A stretch of 64,000 nt of DNA from Panax quinquefolius. Taxonomy: Eukaryota; Streptophyta; Magnoliopsida; Apiales; Araliaceae. This document shows, in pieces, positions 48,679 through 61,648 of this stretch (position 1 is its first letter; every line of letters begins with the position of its first letter). The position numbers were made by a program, and so were the translations under genes. The stretch is taken from the NCBI GenBank assembly GCA_020205615.1, contig CM035151.1, positions 47,359,409-47,423,408 of the forward strand, read 5' to 3'. Under the pieces are notes generated by a model that did no database searches, was not told the origin of the DNA, and was given only the letters and a program-made list of their open reading frames with translations.

Positions 48679-49354
48679 AACACCCTTCCAAAGTTGGGTT
48701 CACCTCACCCTATTTAATTCACCAAATATAACTACTAAATGTTGTATAGAATACAACACACTTTTCTATACTATTTAGGAGAACCTCCACAACTAGAGAC
48801 CCATTGTTCTATTCCCCTGTTATCCCGGGCTCGACCCTAAGAACACTCTTACTAAGCAACACTCTTATTACACGAAAGGAATTGTGAAGCAGAAAGGGTG
48901 AGCACAACTATCCCAATAAAGAATATCATGACTAAAGATAATTAAATTATCAATAGCTTTCATCAATAATAAATCAGAGATTTAGAACATATGGTAGATG
49001 ATAAAACTTTTCAACCATAGTTGCAGCGGAACGAGCAATCCATTAGAAGAGTCAAATAGACTATAAGGTCTATTATCTTCTTTATGTTAAAAGTCCACCA
49101 ATAATGTTTTATCCATGTAAAATAAATCAACAGTTCCTGCCACAATCATATGAATAACTCATAATCATAATTGTGGTTCTAAATTTCTTTTCGCAACCAA
49201 GACGAAGATAATTTTCATCACCTATCTTCACCTTAAGAAGAAGAGTACTGGATATATGAGTAGTGAAGTAGCAGAATACTTTTCTTCTTTCTCTCTATAG
49301 TTTATCTCTCTAGAGTTTCAGTGAATTCGTAAAAAATAATGAAGGAATGAGCTT

Positions 49355-49364
49355 CTATTTATAG
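49355..49364 (-). promoter_or_regulatory. TATA box, gypsy-2 3' LTR
   Basis: Minus strand CTATAAATAG, identical to that of gypsy-1. Confidence 0.7.
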
Positions 49365-50143
49365 AAAAATGGACTGCATAGTAACTAACTCATGAACGGT
49401 CCAGATTGATTTACTTTAATCTTATGGTCCATATTTAAAGTAAATTCTTTTAAATAAAATATAATATATTCTATTTATAATCTAATAAAATGAATAACTT
49501 TATAAAAGATTTTACTATCTGCAAACACTAAGCGAAGCACTATGCAAATACTATGCATAATAAAATATAATATATTCTAATTATTGTCTAATAAAATAGA
49601 TAACCTTATAAAAGTATTACATTTTTTTATATAAAAAGATTTTACTATTAGCCTAATAAAGCGAATAACTTTATAAAAGTATTATGTTTTATATAAAAGT
49701 TTTTCTGTTTTATTACATTAATAATACTAATAAAATAAAACTGAGTGACTTATCATGTATGCATCAATAATCAATATAGGTGTGCTCTTATACAACCACG
49801 CGTATTCATTGTACTTTTAACACTTAACACCGTGTTTCAACAGTTAACGATAAAACTTCCGCCGTTATTTTCATAAAAATATTTTTGTCGTTTTTTCAAT
49901 CCGACAATAATTCTGTTGTGGGGTCCACCAATGATTGTACCGTCGTACGGATATTCCCCGACAAAAAGAATATTCCCCAACTAATCGAATATTCCCCGAC
50001 ACAACAAATATTTTATATCAACTTGCTTACTTTGCAAAAAAAAAATTCACATATTACCCTTAACTTTAAACTTTTATCAATTTAACTATTTACCAAAATA
50101 GAAAAATTGAATACTTTTATTTCATAAAATTCGGGGTCTCACA

Positions 50144-50473
50144 ATCACCCTCCTTATGAAATTTAAGCCCTCGAAATTTACGTGCACGCACTGATATTCA
50201 AGAGATAAGAATACCTTGCTTTCTTTTTGGATTGTACCTTCTGGTTATATCATACGTATCATGATTTTCCATTGCTCATCTCCGTATTTGAGATATCATT
50301 CTAGAATATATCTTCAAAACAAAGGTTAATTGACATATCACAATTTGTCAACTTATCAAGTAAACAATTTCAACTTAGGTAAGTCACACACTAGTGAAGT
50401 ATATAACCTGTCTCTCCCTCCTAGTTCTAGACTCTTATTTCGCCACCACCATATCCCTAAGCTCGATACCAAA
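50144..50473 (-). other. Gypsy-2 internal remnant (polypurine tract and primer site)
   Basis: Polypurine tract at 50144-50157, primer site at 50461-50471, and between them about 300 bp, part of which (TAGAACTAGGAGGGAGAG on the minus strand) matches the start of the gypsy-1 internal region at 11896-11912. No coding sequence remains. Confidence 0.82.
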
Positions 50474-52490
50474 TGTGGCGCCCCAAAATTAGGTATACAT
50501 CACCCATTACGAGTCGCTTGAGGATACATGGTACAAAATTCAAATATAACTTCATTTATACAACTGTTGAGATGTCGTATAGAATATGACCACAGTTAAC
50601 TATGAGTTTTAATACAAATGTATGTAACTCTCATGGTGCCTCGACCACAACCTTACAATGGTACTTTAAATAAAAGTATAGTCAAAAACTGTTTTAGAAA
50701 CTAAAATCTTTGGGAAGTGCTCAAGGAAACCTTGATATACATGAGAGACCGTGCTCAGGTTATAATAGATATCATATAGCCACAGAATTATCCTTGGTTG
50801 ACCCAATAGACCCCAAAGAAAAATGAGAAGATTACTATCATCTTCTTTCCAATGGTGAGTCTTCTCTTGACATATAACTATCTCCACTGTCTCCAAGTGA
50901 ATATTATATTTCAAATAAACTCCAAGATCATATAGCAAAGGTGCCGTAGATATACTCAAAGAAGTGGATGCGCCAAACCCCGCATCTTATGATAACACGA
51001 GGTTGTATGTCATTAGACATCTTGTATGATAGTGGCAAAACACCCTTCCAAAGTTGGGTTCACCTCACCCTATTTGATTCACCAAATATAACTATTAAAT
51101 GTTGTATAAAATACAACACACTTTTCTATACTGTTTAGGGAGAACCTCCACAGCTAGAGACCACCGTTCTATTTCCCTGTTATCTGGCTTCGACCCGGCA
51201 ACACTCTTACGGCAACACTCTTATTACCTGAAAGGAATTGTGAAGCAGAAAGGGTGAGCACAACTATCCCAGTAAAGAATATCATGACTAAAGATAATTA
51301 AATTATCAATAGCTTTCATCAATAATAAATCAGAGATTTAGAACATATGGTAGATGATAAAACTTTTCAACCATAGTTGCAGCGGAACGAGCAATCCATT
51401 AGAAGAGTCAAATAGACTATAAGGTCTATTATCTTCTTTATGTTAAAAGTCCACCAATAATGTTTTATCCATGTAAAATAAATCAACAGTTCCTGCCACA
51501 ATCATATGAATAACTCATAATCATAATTGTGGTTCTAAATTTCCTTTCGCAACGGGTGATTTAAGATAATTTTCATCACCTATCTTCACCTTTAAGAAGA
51601 AAATCTTTGGATATATGAGTAGTGAAGAAAGCGAATACTTTTTTTTTTCTCTCTATAGTTTATCTCTCTAGAGTTTCAATGAATTCGTAAGAAATAATGA
51701 AGGAATGAGCTTCTATTTATAGAAAAATGGACTGCATAGTAAATAACTCATGAACGGTCCAGATTGATTTACTTTAATCTTACGGTCCATATTTAAAGCA
51801 AAATCTTTTAAATAAAATATAATATATTCTATTTATAATCTAATAAAATGAATAACTTTATAAAAGATTTTACTATGCAAAACACTATCGCAGTACTATA
51901 CAAACACTATGCATAATAAAATATAATATATTCTAATTATGTCTAATAAAACAGATAACTTTATAAAAGTATTCTATTTTATATAAAAAGATTTTACTAT
52001 TAGCCTAATAAAACGAATAACTTTATAAAAGTATTCTGTTTTATATAAAAAGCTTTTCTGTTTTATTACATTAATAATACTAATAAAACAAAACTGAGTG
52101 ACTTATCACATAAGCATCAATAATCAATATCGTGTGCTACTATACAACCACGCGTATTACTGTACTTTTAACATCGGGTGTTTCAACAGTTAACGGTAAA
52201 ACTTCCGCCGTTATTTTCATAAAAATATTTTTGTTGTTTTCTCAATCCGATAATAATTCTGTTATGGGGTTCACCAATGATTGTACCGTCATACAGATAT
52301 TCCCCGACAAAAAGAATATTCTTCGACAAATCGAATATTTCCTGACACAACGAATATTTTATATCAACTTGGTTACTTTGCAAAAAAAAAAATTCACATA
52401 TTACCCTTAACTTTAAACTTTTATCAATTTAACTATTTACCAAAATAGAAAAATTGAATACTTTTATTTCATAAAATTCGGGGTTTCACA
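50474..52490 (-). repeat. Gypsy-2 5' LTR
   Basis: 2,017 bp, TGTGGCGCCCC...GTTTCACA. TATA box at 51722-51713 on the minus strand. Holds the second version of the small ORF (50959-50666). Confidence 0.88.
51713..51722 (-). promoter_or_regulatory. TATA box, gypsy-2 5' LTR
   Basis: Minus strand CTATAAATAG. Confidence 0.7.
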
Positions 52491-52495
52491 TATGC
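52491..52495. repeat. Target-site duplication TATGC, right of gypsy-2
   Basis: Pairs with 48112-48116. Confidence 0.7.
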
Positions 52496-52836
52496 ATCTA
52501 CTTAATATCTCATATATTTATGACCAATGAGATTTGATCATCAGTCAATCCACATACTAGTCTTAATGCATCATTGTTGTCCCATCAACAATGATACTCG
52601 ACTAGGGATATTTAAGAACAATGATACTAATTGTAATTATATAATCTCATGTTCAAGTCACATACTTGAAACTATATAATTTGTATCACTATTCTAAGGA
52701 TTTTTATTATGTTAACATTTATATAACGCAGTAAATAAAACCATAATAAAATCATTCATTTATTCAATCAAATATAATATCAAAATGTTAAAGCAATTAT
52801 ATCAAATAATTGGCCTCTAGGGCATAAACTCTAACA

Positions 52837-54284
52837 AATTATTCATATCAGATCAACCTAACACATTTGATCTTTTCAATCTAAGTCCTTGTCCATATTT
52901 TCTATCATCTATTAAGGACTTTACAGCTTTTATCAATGCAAACATATTTACATATTCATTTATTGACTTTATAATTTTCATCATCAAATTAAATTAATAA
53001 GGAATAATATTCACATGCATATTCCTGAAAAAAGTTTATAAGATTTATTATCCTTTATTTTGGGTAGTTAGATGTGATTTTATTGGACAGTGAGCACCGG
53101 ATTTGTGGGATTTGAGTAGGGCTGCAAATGAACTGAACTATTTGCGAACAGGTTCGGTTTGGTTTGGTTCGTGTTCGATTCAGTTTAATTTTGACTTACT
53201 CACCAAGTCGAGTCGAGTTCGCACATAGTGTTTTGTTCGATTGCTCGATCGAACATGTTCGCGAACCATGTGGTTCAGTTCGTCTTTGTTCGCGAATAGT
53301 TTGAGTTCGATTCGGTTCGGTTCGGTTCGGTAAGTTCGAGTTCGAGTTCGGTTCGATAAGTTCAAGTTTTATTCGATAAGTTCGAGATCGATTCGAGTAG
53401 TTTAATTTCTTAATTACATATTTAAATTGTTTCTAAAATTCTAAATGCAAATAGTTGGTTATTTCATATTAAATTGTAAAATTTATCTTATTAATAATTG
53501 TTAAATTTGTAGTTATTTTTTTATTACCTAAACATCTTTTTTTTAATAATTTATTATAAGTAATTTTTTATTAAATAATTAATAAATAATAATGTCTACT
53601 TCTTTACCTCTAAATTCTAATTTAATTAAAATAAATTTAATATTTTCATAAAATTTTGAACAATAATTGTAGGATTATTATAATTTACATCCATAATAAT
53701 TTAATAAATTATAACTCATGTCATAAAGCACATAAATAAAGTCATTAATCATTATCTGATAATGACAATTTGACGTTAATTAAAGAATGATACAATACAG
53801 TTGCTTACGTGTACATGAGTTATTGAAATTGACAAATCGAGATAGAGAATAGAGAAATTAAGTCTTCAATGTACGTATCTAGACTTCGGTAATAGAGTAA
53901 TAATTATTAAATTATTTACTGAATAATTTTGAAACTTTAAAAAACTATACATAAATTTGAAGATTGAAAAAAAAAACTACATATTAAAATTAAAAATTGT
54001 AAAAAATGAATATTAATTAAAAATGACAATAAAAGAAATACATTACTAATATTAAATTTTGAGTTTTTAATAATCATTTGTTTATAGACTCTGCTTGAAG
54101 TGGTTGGATCTTGAAGAGTTGAAAGGTTTTTCGATATTAAAATTTTATTGTTGATATTTGTAATCAAGAATTTCTAAGTAGTTGTTAACTTTTAAGTTCT
54201 AACTTCTAAGTTCTAAGTAATCATTTTTGGTTTTGATCTTTTTGGATGAATGATGATTACAATATTTGGTCTAATTTTTGATTC
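52837..54284. other. Unassigned AT-rich spacer
   Basis: Sequence between the copia-2 LTR end and the truncated copy G. No convincing ORF, no RNA gene. It includes a GTTCG-rich block (53118-53400, listed separately). The remainder is AT-rich and not repeated elsewhere in the window. Could be flanking genomic DNA or an old decayed element. Confidence 0.6.
53118..53400. repeat. GTTCG-rich imperfect tandem block
   Basis: Many short repeats such as GGTTCG and AGTTCGA. It starts TAGGGCTGCAAATGAAC, which resembles one end of some plant hAT-like DNA transposons; no matching opposite end was found, so this identity is weak. Confidence 0.5.
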
Positions 54285-55470
54285 ATCAACATGAGACATC
54301 TCTTGGAGTTTGTCATGCTAAACAACTTTAGCATCAAATAAATATACGTTCCTTGGGTTAAGCCGAGCATCCTTTTAAATCTATCTATATAGATTTGTAT
54401 TCCCAATTACGGTACTCTTCCCAAATCATTCATGGATGAATGTTTAGACAACTTTATCTTTATTGATTCTAGCATTGGCATGGCATTCCATATCCTTGGT
54501 ATATCAACATATAATACTAGGAATGTCACGATGCTCCCACTGACCCTTTTGTACACACTAGGTTCATTCTTTTTTTTGATAAAATCAAACTATTTTCATT
54601 GTTTCATCAAAACGAATGTTCCATTTTTGAGAAGCTTGCTTCAATCCATTTCTCTGAGTGTCTACAACTCTTACCTAATCGTATGTAACTAGATCATCAT
54701 CTTCTATGATCCATACCTCATCATCATCATTTAAGATGAATCCGTACCTCCCAGGTATCTTCGGTACTATTCAAGACTTACGATTCGGTTGTGGTACAAT
54801 ATGTCTATCTACAGGTTCCATTTATTTGACTTATAGTGTTTGTTGGTTCTTGAACTCTTCAAGATGTATTATCCTCCCATTAGCCCCTTTAATGATAAAC
54901 ACATTTATCTTAGAAGGTAGCGTATTTCGCAACAAACACCTTTTGCTAAGTAGGATTATAGAACATATACCCTAAACTTACTTTAGGATGTCCAACAAAT
55001 CTGTACCCGTCAAATCTTGTCCCGAACTTATTCCTTTGAAACATTTTCACATAAGTTGGACAACCCCTTATCTTAAAATACTTAAGATTAGGAATCCACC
55101 TTGTCCATAACTCTTCTAGAGTCTTGGGGTCGGATTTTGAGGTTAACTTTTCGTAGATATGTAGCCATTTCTAGGACATTATCCTAGAAGGATACTGGAA
55201 TGTCGGTAAAATTATTATGAACTGCACCATGTCCAACAAGGTAAGATTTTTTATTTTTAGATACATCAATCAATTATTGCGTATCAGGAGGCGTCCATTG
55301 TGAGAAAATCATTTAAGATGATCTAGAAACTTATTGCACAAGATTCCTTCCTCGATCTAATCAAAGAATCTTAATACTTTGCCAATTTATTTCACTTGTG
55401 AATTCTTTAAACCATTCAAATAATTCACACTTGTATTTCAGAGAATACACACATTCAACTCTTTGAATGA
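54285..55470 (-). pseudogene. pol: copia-1 pol remnant, copy G
   Basis: Late RT (54690-54285, deletion joint at about 54695), acidic linker (about 54760-54700), integrase (to 55470). Truncated on the left; RNase H is absent. The antisense 89-aa reading at 54706-54975 is a shadow. Confidence 0.78.
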
Positions 55471-55930
55471 TCATCTCCTTTTCTTATACTAATTTGTTCA
55501 ATATGCAAAATTATTTTCACGTAAGTCAAGGATACAAAATCCATTAAGTAATATTTCAGTTCTATACAAAACATTATTATTATAAATAGAACAATTGTTC
55601 TTAAATTTAATACCAAAGATTTCATTGTCTAACAACGAAATAGAAATAATGTTTCTAACGAGAACTGGAATGCAATAACAACTTATTGACTTGATAGATT
55701 TGCCCGTTGGAAATGCTAAACTATAAGTTTCTATGGCTAATGCAACAACCTTTGCTTCATTTCCCACATATGATTACTTATCTTTGTTTAGCTTTCTACT
55801 TCTACTTTGTCCCTTCATAAATCTATATTTATGATAACCAAAGTCGGTATCCAATACCCAAGTAGAAGCTTGACTTAAAGAAAAATTTATTTTAAATTAT
55901 GAAAAAAATGTATTTGTAACCGAAACTTCA
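55470..55930 (-). pseudogene. copia-1 protease and GAG-pre-integrase, copy G
   Basis: 89-aa open reading 55767-55498: VVALAIETYSLAFPTGKSI, then NIISISLLDNEIF and NNCSIYNNN, the conserved copia segment between protease and integrase (GAG-pre-integrase domain). The protease motif upstream (about 55835-55865) reads DTDFG in place of DTGCG. Confidence 0.78.
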
Positions 55931-56144
55931 CTAAGCTTCTTCTGGTTAGTCTCTGCAAGATACTTCTCGCAGTTTCTTTCCAGTGTCCAGGCTTATTGCA
56001 GTGGAAACAAACTCCTTTGATAACCATATCAGTTTTGTTCTTATTATCCTTTGTTTATGCCTTTTCTATTTACCTTCTTAGAATCGTTCTTCTTTTTAGA
56101 TCGTCATTTGGCCACTACCAGTAAGACTTGTTCTTTCTTAGTTG

Positions 56145-56149
56145 GAAAG
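56145..56149. repeat. Target-site duplication GAAAG, left
   Basis: Repeated at 59156-59160; other gag copies have one GAAAG here (GGAAAGTGACTCTC). Confidence 0.92.
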
Positions 56150-59100
56150 TGTAACGACTCCAAAATTTATAAAATTTAATTCTCGATTTCAGTCGTTAAT
56201 AATACATTCAACCTCTAATTTTACATCATTAAATGATAATACAACCATTAAAATTTATGGAATAATTAAAATTTTCTATTACAAACTATTCTCGTTCCCA
56301 AAACTTTCAACATTTACATCTAAATATCTCAGAATCATTTTAATACTACAAGAGTTTACATCGCAAAATGATATAACAATACAACATTAATACATTTACC
56401 GAAACATTAGACATGGTTTACAAGAATAACAACTTAGCTAGGATATTAAATCTTCATATATCACTTTTGATCCATAACAATCAAGTAGCACATAGCGTTA
56501 CCTTCAATTCTTGAATTTGCAAAAATGGTTATTTGCAAGAATGAGCTCGACAACTCAGCAAAATCTAACAGTTTTTATGCATCACGTAGCACATAATAAC
56601 ATGCTCAACATACAAGAATAATCATAAACAAACATAGCATACATGTTGTAGTTCACATAACAACTATAAAGATTGAGTTCCTTACTCAATCAACATTCAT
56701 AGTTCAATCATCATAGTCATAGATTGACTTTCACATTTCATACTTTTGACATATATAATACATCATACACTAAAATTTTAAAGCAAGATCATCATCAATT
56801 TACATAGCAAAAAGGAACTGAAAGACTTGCCTTTACGGCGTTTTACCAAAGACGCTAATACTTGGCGTCCTTGCACAACCTACATCAGTATGTGAGATTG
56901 ATAATAAATAAAATCAATACTCAATCTCATGGTCAAATTTATTCTAAGACCTTACTTTATCTTATTATCCTTTATAATGTATTTATAGACATCTAACTAT
57001 TTTATATGCAACTCGATTTTATTTTTATTTTTATCACCACACATGCTTGACTATCGCACTTGTAGTTTAATGTGCGTATATCACACCATTTTATTATACC
57101 ACTTTGGTTTCAAAAATGCATATTCAACACATTGTTTACAAGTTTAATTTTCCTTCAAAAATCAAAAATCTCCCTTTTCAATTTCTTTCCATTATTATTC
57201 TTGTATTATCATCTTTTCATACTCAGATGCACATAACATCCAATATTAGTCATTAGATAGACACTTTGTATACCAAAGTTTAGAAACACTATTACTCTTA
57301 GGTATTTTATTTAGCACGTTATGTGCACACATTAACTTATCTCAACTTTTGATCTTCAATGGTTAATTATGCATAGAATATGATAACACATATCTATACT
57401 CATTACATATGTCAAAACATATTTTTAATCATCAAAATATACCATCACCCAAAATCTTAATTCAAACAGAATTATAAAACTCATCTTCACAATTTTTTTA
57501 ACAAAACGTTATTTTTGTTTTTAACATAACTCTTTCGTTACATGTCCGTTTTTGTTCCTTATTATATAGAATTAACCCTCACTCAGTGTACTATAACCTC
57601 ATCTAGGCCTTAAAGTCAGACCCTTATCCATCTATACTAGATTTTGTAATTCATCAACTAGTCTAGAAAATTTCATTTTCTGGACATCCTTACTAAACAA
57701 TTTATTTTGGACATGATCCGGTCTATAAAATGGCTCAATCTGGTGAGTCTGGCTAGTAAACTTCCATATCTACAACTTTGCAGTTTAAAGTTTCTTCAAA
57801 TTCAAAACACACGAATTTATATGAATTGTTCAAAGTCAGAAACCGTAATAGTTTTGATTTTCTGGGCATATTATTTTTCCTTCGAACTAGCCTTACTAAA
57901 ACAGACATTGCAAGAAATCTACAAAGAGTTTTCATGTGATTCCACTTTCAGAATATAGCTTACTTCCATATCTTTGATTTGATATAAGGCTCACTTTCTA
58001 ACTCATTATACCCGAAGAGGTATGAATTTCACAAGATTTGTCCACAATTACTCAAAACCTACGAATTTTATTTTTCAAATTTTCTTTCCATTTCATTTTT
58101 TTTCTTGAATCCTCTTGTTTGATTCTTGATAATCCAAGATTAAACCTATACAAACAAGATTAAGCATGATCTACTACCCTAGAACATAAATCTATCAAAA
58201 AAAAATCAAAGATTAAATAAGAGTTTAGAAGTTACCTTCTTCTAGCTTTTTCTTCTTCTTCTTTTTCTTCTTCTTCTAGCTCATCTCAATTCCTCTATTT
58301 CTCTCTATCTCTCTCAATTTCTCAATACAACTTCTATATAACAATTATTAGAGAACTACATTATGAAGAACATAAAAATATAATTAAAACAAGAAATTTA
58401 GATTATAATCTTATTAGTATGAATTTAAGAGAGAGATAGAGATAATGATGATGAGGCTTGTTTTGTCTTCTCAAAGCTTTCCCTTCTTCTTCTTTTTCTT
58501 TCTCTTCTTCTTCCCCTACAACTCTCTCTAACTCTCTTCTTCTTTCTTTGATTTGTTTTCTAAAACTAACGTACTAACTTGTAGTATATACATATAATAT
58601 ACAATACCAGTAATATATAATATATGTAACTCCTAGTAATTATTATATATACTAATTACTAGTTAATACATAGGTTACACCAACTTAAACTTGAAAAGCC
58701 TAAGACCATGTTTGGCAAATACTCATTATTTTAATTAATCAATGGTTTAACATCAATTAATGTCATCAAATTGTCACATAATTATATTTACTTGTTATTT
58801 ATAATTTTGTGTAACAATCATCATGATAACTCATCTAATTTAATTATCTCAATTAAATTAGAACTATAACATAAAATTATTATATTAATTAAATTAAATA
58901 CTAAATATTCATTTAATTAATCTACTACACTTAATTACATTACTCTATAATCAAAACAAAATTTATTTATTTAACTCAATAAATAATTCAATTAAATATT
59001 TATATATATTAAAATTAATATATAACATTATCTTCACATCAATTCACATATTCTACAATATATGACATACAAATACTCACACCCAACATATCTCATAAAT

Positions 59101-59155
59101 AATACTTTTATTTATAAAATTCTCATTTAGAAATTCTAAAATCTGGGATGTCACA
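56150..59155 (-). mobile_element. Solo LTR, about 3.0 kb, gypsy-type
   Basis: Starts TGTAACGACTCC and ends GGGATGTCACA, with TG...CA ends and a perfect 5-bp target duplication, but no primer site, polypurine tract or coding sequence inside. Orientation is inferred from the TGTGACATCCC end, typical of the 5' end of plant gypsy LTRs, hence minus. TTCTTC-rich tracts at 58243-58285 and 58483-58515. ORFs inside (for example 57707-57958) look random. Not related to the LTRs of gypsy-1 or -2 by eye. Confidence 0.85.
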
Positions 59156-59160
59156 GAAAG
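59156..59160. repeat. Target-site duplication GAAAG, right
   Basis: Pairs with 56145-56149. Confidence 0.92.
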
Positions 59161-59943
59161 TGACTCTCAACATTTTTCAACATGTTAAGCAAATCAGCGA
59201 AGCTGATATCTAGCTTGTTCATATAAAAAATCACAACAATTGTGAAAGGAGTCCGGGAGTAACATCAAGATCAAATCTTGACTCAACTCTTCATCCATGA
59301 CAAAACCTGTTATCCTAATTGTTCAATCAAATTGATCATGTTAAGGACTTTTGTTTGTACTGTAATGTCATCGGTCATTCTAGATTGGAAGAGATCCTTA
59401 GATATCTGATATCTATCAGTCATACTTTCTTCAACATCAACTACTTGGTGTGTAGGAATATAGTAAGAGCATCCATAGTTTCATGCTGACGCTTAAGCTC
59501 GTTACTCATGGATGCGAGCATGATGCATTGAGCCAACTGTACATCATCTTGCCACTTTCTAAAAGTAGCAATCTCTTCCTCAGTGGGATTGTCTACAACC
59601 ATGGCAGGGATAGGCGTATTAAGGACATAAGATAACTTTTCAGCCCTGAGAACTATTCTCAATTTCCTTAACCAATCCGTTTAATTCGGTCCAGTTAATT
59701 TAGCATCTAATATGCTACGCAGTGATAGTAATTTAGACATTGTAAATTTCTGTAAATGAATTTGTTCTTAACAACATTTTAGTATACATTCTTTTATTAA
59801 TTACCAAAATAATTTAGGTCTTGTTTTAAATTGGTATCTCCCACTATTATCATCAAACTATATTACCCTCACTTATATAATCCGGCAAAATATAATTAAA
59901 TATTTGCTAGTGAGAATAATGATCTCATTTTAAATGTATATAG

Positions 59944-60151
59944 CTTTCTGGTGACACAACAAACTATATATAAATAAATAGGTAGACAACTCTTTTCAAT
60001 TACATTAACTATGCAACTCCTTGTATTTTGCCTCTTGGATTATTTTGATCAAGTGGTGGCACATCCGAATCAAAATTATCCAAGTTAAGTCCAACCTAGC
60101 ACTCCACATATTCAAAAAAGAAAATTATTGTCCTTGTGGTGACACAACAAA
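59944..60151 (-). repeat. 20-base hairpin motifs, copy G leader (two left)
   Basis: Exact at 60132-60151; mutated at about 59944-59962 (CTTTCTGGTGACACAACAAA). The third is lost in a rearranged stretch (60200-60300) that holds a short duplication (CAAATGTTATAAAATTAAC). Confidence 0.85.
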
Positions 60152-60403
60152 ATAACATTGTTCAATTTTCTTTATAAGCATCAAATGTTATAAAATTAAC
60201 ATCTCAAAAAATAAAAAATTGATATTTTATAATGTTCAAATGTTATAAAATTAACAACAAACATATAATAATTAATTGATATTTTATTATTTTTTATCAT
60301 TCTAAAAGGCAACGTTTGATATTCCAAATATCTTTGAACGCTTAGGACTTAATATAAAAAATTTGAGGGGTTTGTTATTAATTTGTCTTATCTTTTTTAG
60401 CGT

Positions 60404-60475
<72 letters not shown>
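60404..60475. repeat. Compound CA/TA microsatellite
   Basis: About 19 CA units followed by about 16 TA units. Other copies have only a short AT run here. Confidence 0.95.
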
Positions 60476-60476
<1 letters not shown>

Positions 60477-61079
60477 CGTCATATTAATTAACATGCGAAG
60501 CATGTTTGCATAATATATAATGTATATATATAGTATAAGCATGCACATATAGAATACAATATTCTACCTGGATTGATTATGGACTTTATTCTAGTTTGGT
60601 TCACTAGAGCCACCAAGTGAACCAAAATGTCAAACCTAGGGTGCAAGAATTAAATTTAAATATAACTATTACATTTAAATCTCGGACTCCATTACAAACG
60701 GGTCTTCAAGCGCTCCTTGCTCCTTGATCTCCAATTTTTCAAAATTAATTCTAACTATTCTTATTACAAAACTATTTAAAATAAATAGAAACCTTGATCA
60801 GCAGTTAATGGGAAGTACATAGGAGGGAGATAAAATTTACATTAAGAAAAATTAGAGAAGACGAGGTACGTAGACCTCATTTAATAAAACTCATATATTC
60901 ATGCATTCAACTAAAATAAAATCCAATCACATTGGTCAATAGTCCATAATCTATCCTATTTATTATCATACACATCTATATATGCATCAATAAACAAATT
61001 CATCTCATGAATAATAAATATTCAATATATATATTGATATCATTTAATGGGCAAATTTAGTTAGCATAAAATCTAATTT

Positions 61080-61600
61080 TGAATCAAAATAAACTCCTTT
61101 ATTTTAATCCAAATTTAAATCAAAATAAACCTCTTTTATTTTAATTTATCCAAATTTGAATAAAATAAACTATTTTATTTTAATCAAATTCTTTAATTAA
61201 AATAAACTCATTTATTTTAATTAATTATGGAATCCATTTTCAACTCAAAATAAACTCTTTTATTTTGGATAATATGAAATCTTATTACATATCTAAATAA
61301 ACTCTTTATTTAAGAAACACATATTTTCTTTTCTATTCACAAATAAACTCTTTATTTTGAATAATATGAAATCTTATTTCATAAATAAATAAATCATTTA
61401 TTTAAGGAAACATGGAATCATCTTTCCTATTCACAAATAAACTCCTTTATTTTGAATAATGAAATCTTATTCCATATCTAAATAAACTCTTTTATTTAAG
61501 GAAACATGAAATCTAATTTCAACTCCAATTAATTATCATGGAATCCAATTCTAACTCTAATTAGTTATGAAATAATTTTAAGATTAAAATAAACTCTTTA

Positions 61601-61608
<8 letters not shown>
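61080..61608 (-). repeat. Palindrome/hairpin array in leader G (decayed)
   Basis: Same layout as in leaders A and B, but several units have mutated loops (CTCA, CTT) or arms. Confidence 0.75.

Positions 61609-61645
<37 letters not shown>
61608..61645. repeat. AT microsatellite
   Basis: Alternating AT; a second run is at 61691-61710. Confidence 0.9.

Positions 61646-61648
<3 letters not shown>

Larger units (their letters stand above)
48117..50143 (-). repeat. Gypsy-2 3' LTR
   Basis: 2,027 bp. TATA box on the minus strand at 49364-49355. Differs from the 5' LTR mostly at small scrambles (for example about 48830-48860 against 51190-51215). Confidence 0.88.
48117..52490 (-). mobile_element. 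Gypsy-2, non-coding LTR element (internal region deleted)
   Basis: Two LTRs of about 2.02 kb in direct orientation around 330 bp. The short middle keeps a primer site (TGGTATCGAGC, minus strand) and a polypurine tract (ATAAGGAGGGTGAT) that match gypsy-1, and the LTR ends also resemble those of gypsy-1 (GTATACATCACCCATT near one end). It is therefore a related Ty3/gypsy element that has lost gag and pol but kept cis-acting signals. It could move only with enzymes supplied by a relative. Confidence 0.88.
44494..52836 (-). mobile_element. Copia-2 element, 5' part (gag, leader, 5' LTR split by gypsy-2)
   Basis: A second Ty1/copia family. In sense order: 5' LTR (52836-46923, minus the gypsy-2 insertion), primer site, 1.4-kb leader (45465-46907), gag and the start of protease (45464-44494). 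Everything after the protease active site is replaced by the copia-1 LTR F. Its leader has neither the 20-base motif nor the CTCC palindrome array. Confidence 0.88.
46923..52836 (-). repeat. Copia-2 5' LTR, interrupted
   Basis: Plus orientation TGTAGGG at 46923 to CTCTAACA at 52836; in sense it begins TGTTAGAGTTTATGCCCTAG, a start typical of plant copia LTRs. Without gypsy-2 and one target duplication it is about 1.5 kb. Contains AT microsatellites at 47335-47404. Confidence 0.85.
55930..59740 (-). pseudogene. gag: copia-1 gag, copy G, split by a solo LTR
   Basis: Start ATG at 59740. The open part 59662-59441 (73 aa) begins MRIVLRAEKLSYVLNTPIP and includes EEEIATFRKWQDD and ASMSNELKRQHETMDAL. 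The gene continues to 59161, is interrupted at 56150-59155, and resumes at 56149-55930 with the zinc-knuckle region (about 55985), which carries the family's one-base loss. Confidence 0.82.

Noticed and set aside
52837..54284. A host gene in the spacer
   Set aside because: No ORF above about 75 aa, no splice-consistent coding stretch and no recognisable protein motif.
54706..54975. 89-aa plus-strand ORF, also open in copy E (39640-39909, minus)
   Set aside because: Antisense to the integrase/RT linker of copia-1 in both places; similarity follows from the sense sequence. Not started or conserved in B or C.
57707..57958. 83-aa ORF in the solo LTR
   Set aside because: No motif, overlaps another ORF on the other strand, and lies in a non-coding LTR.
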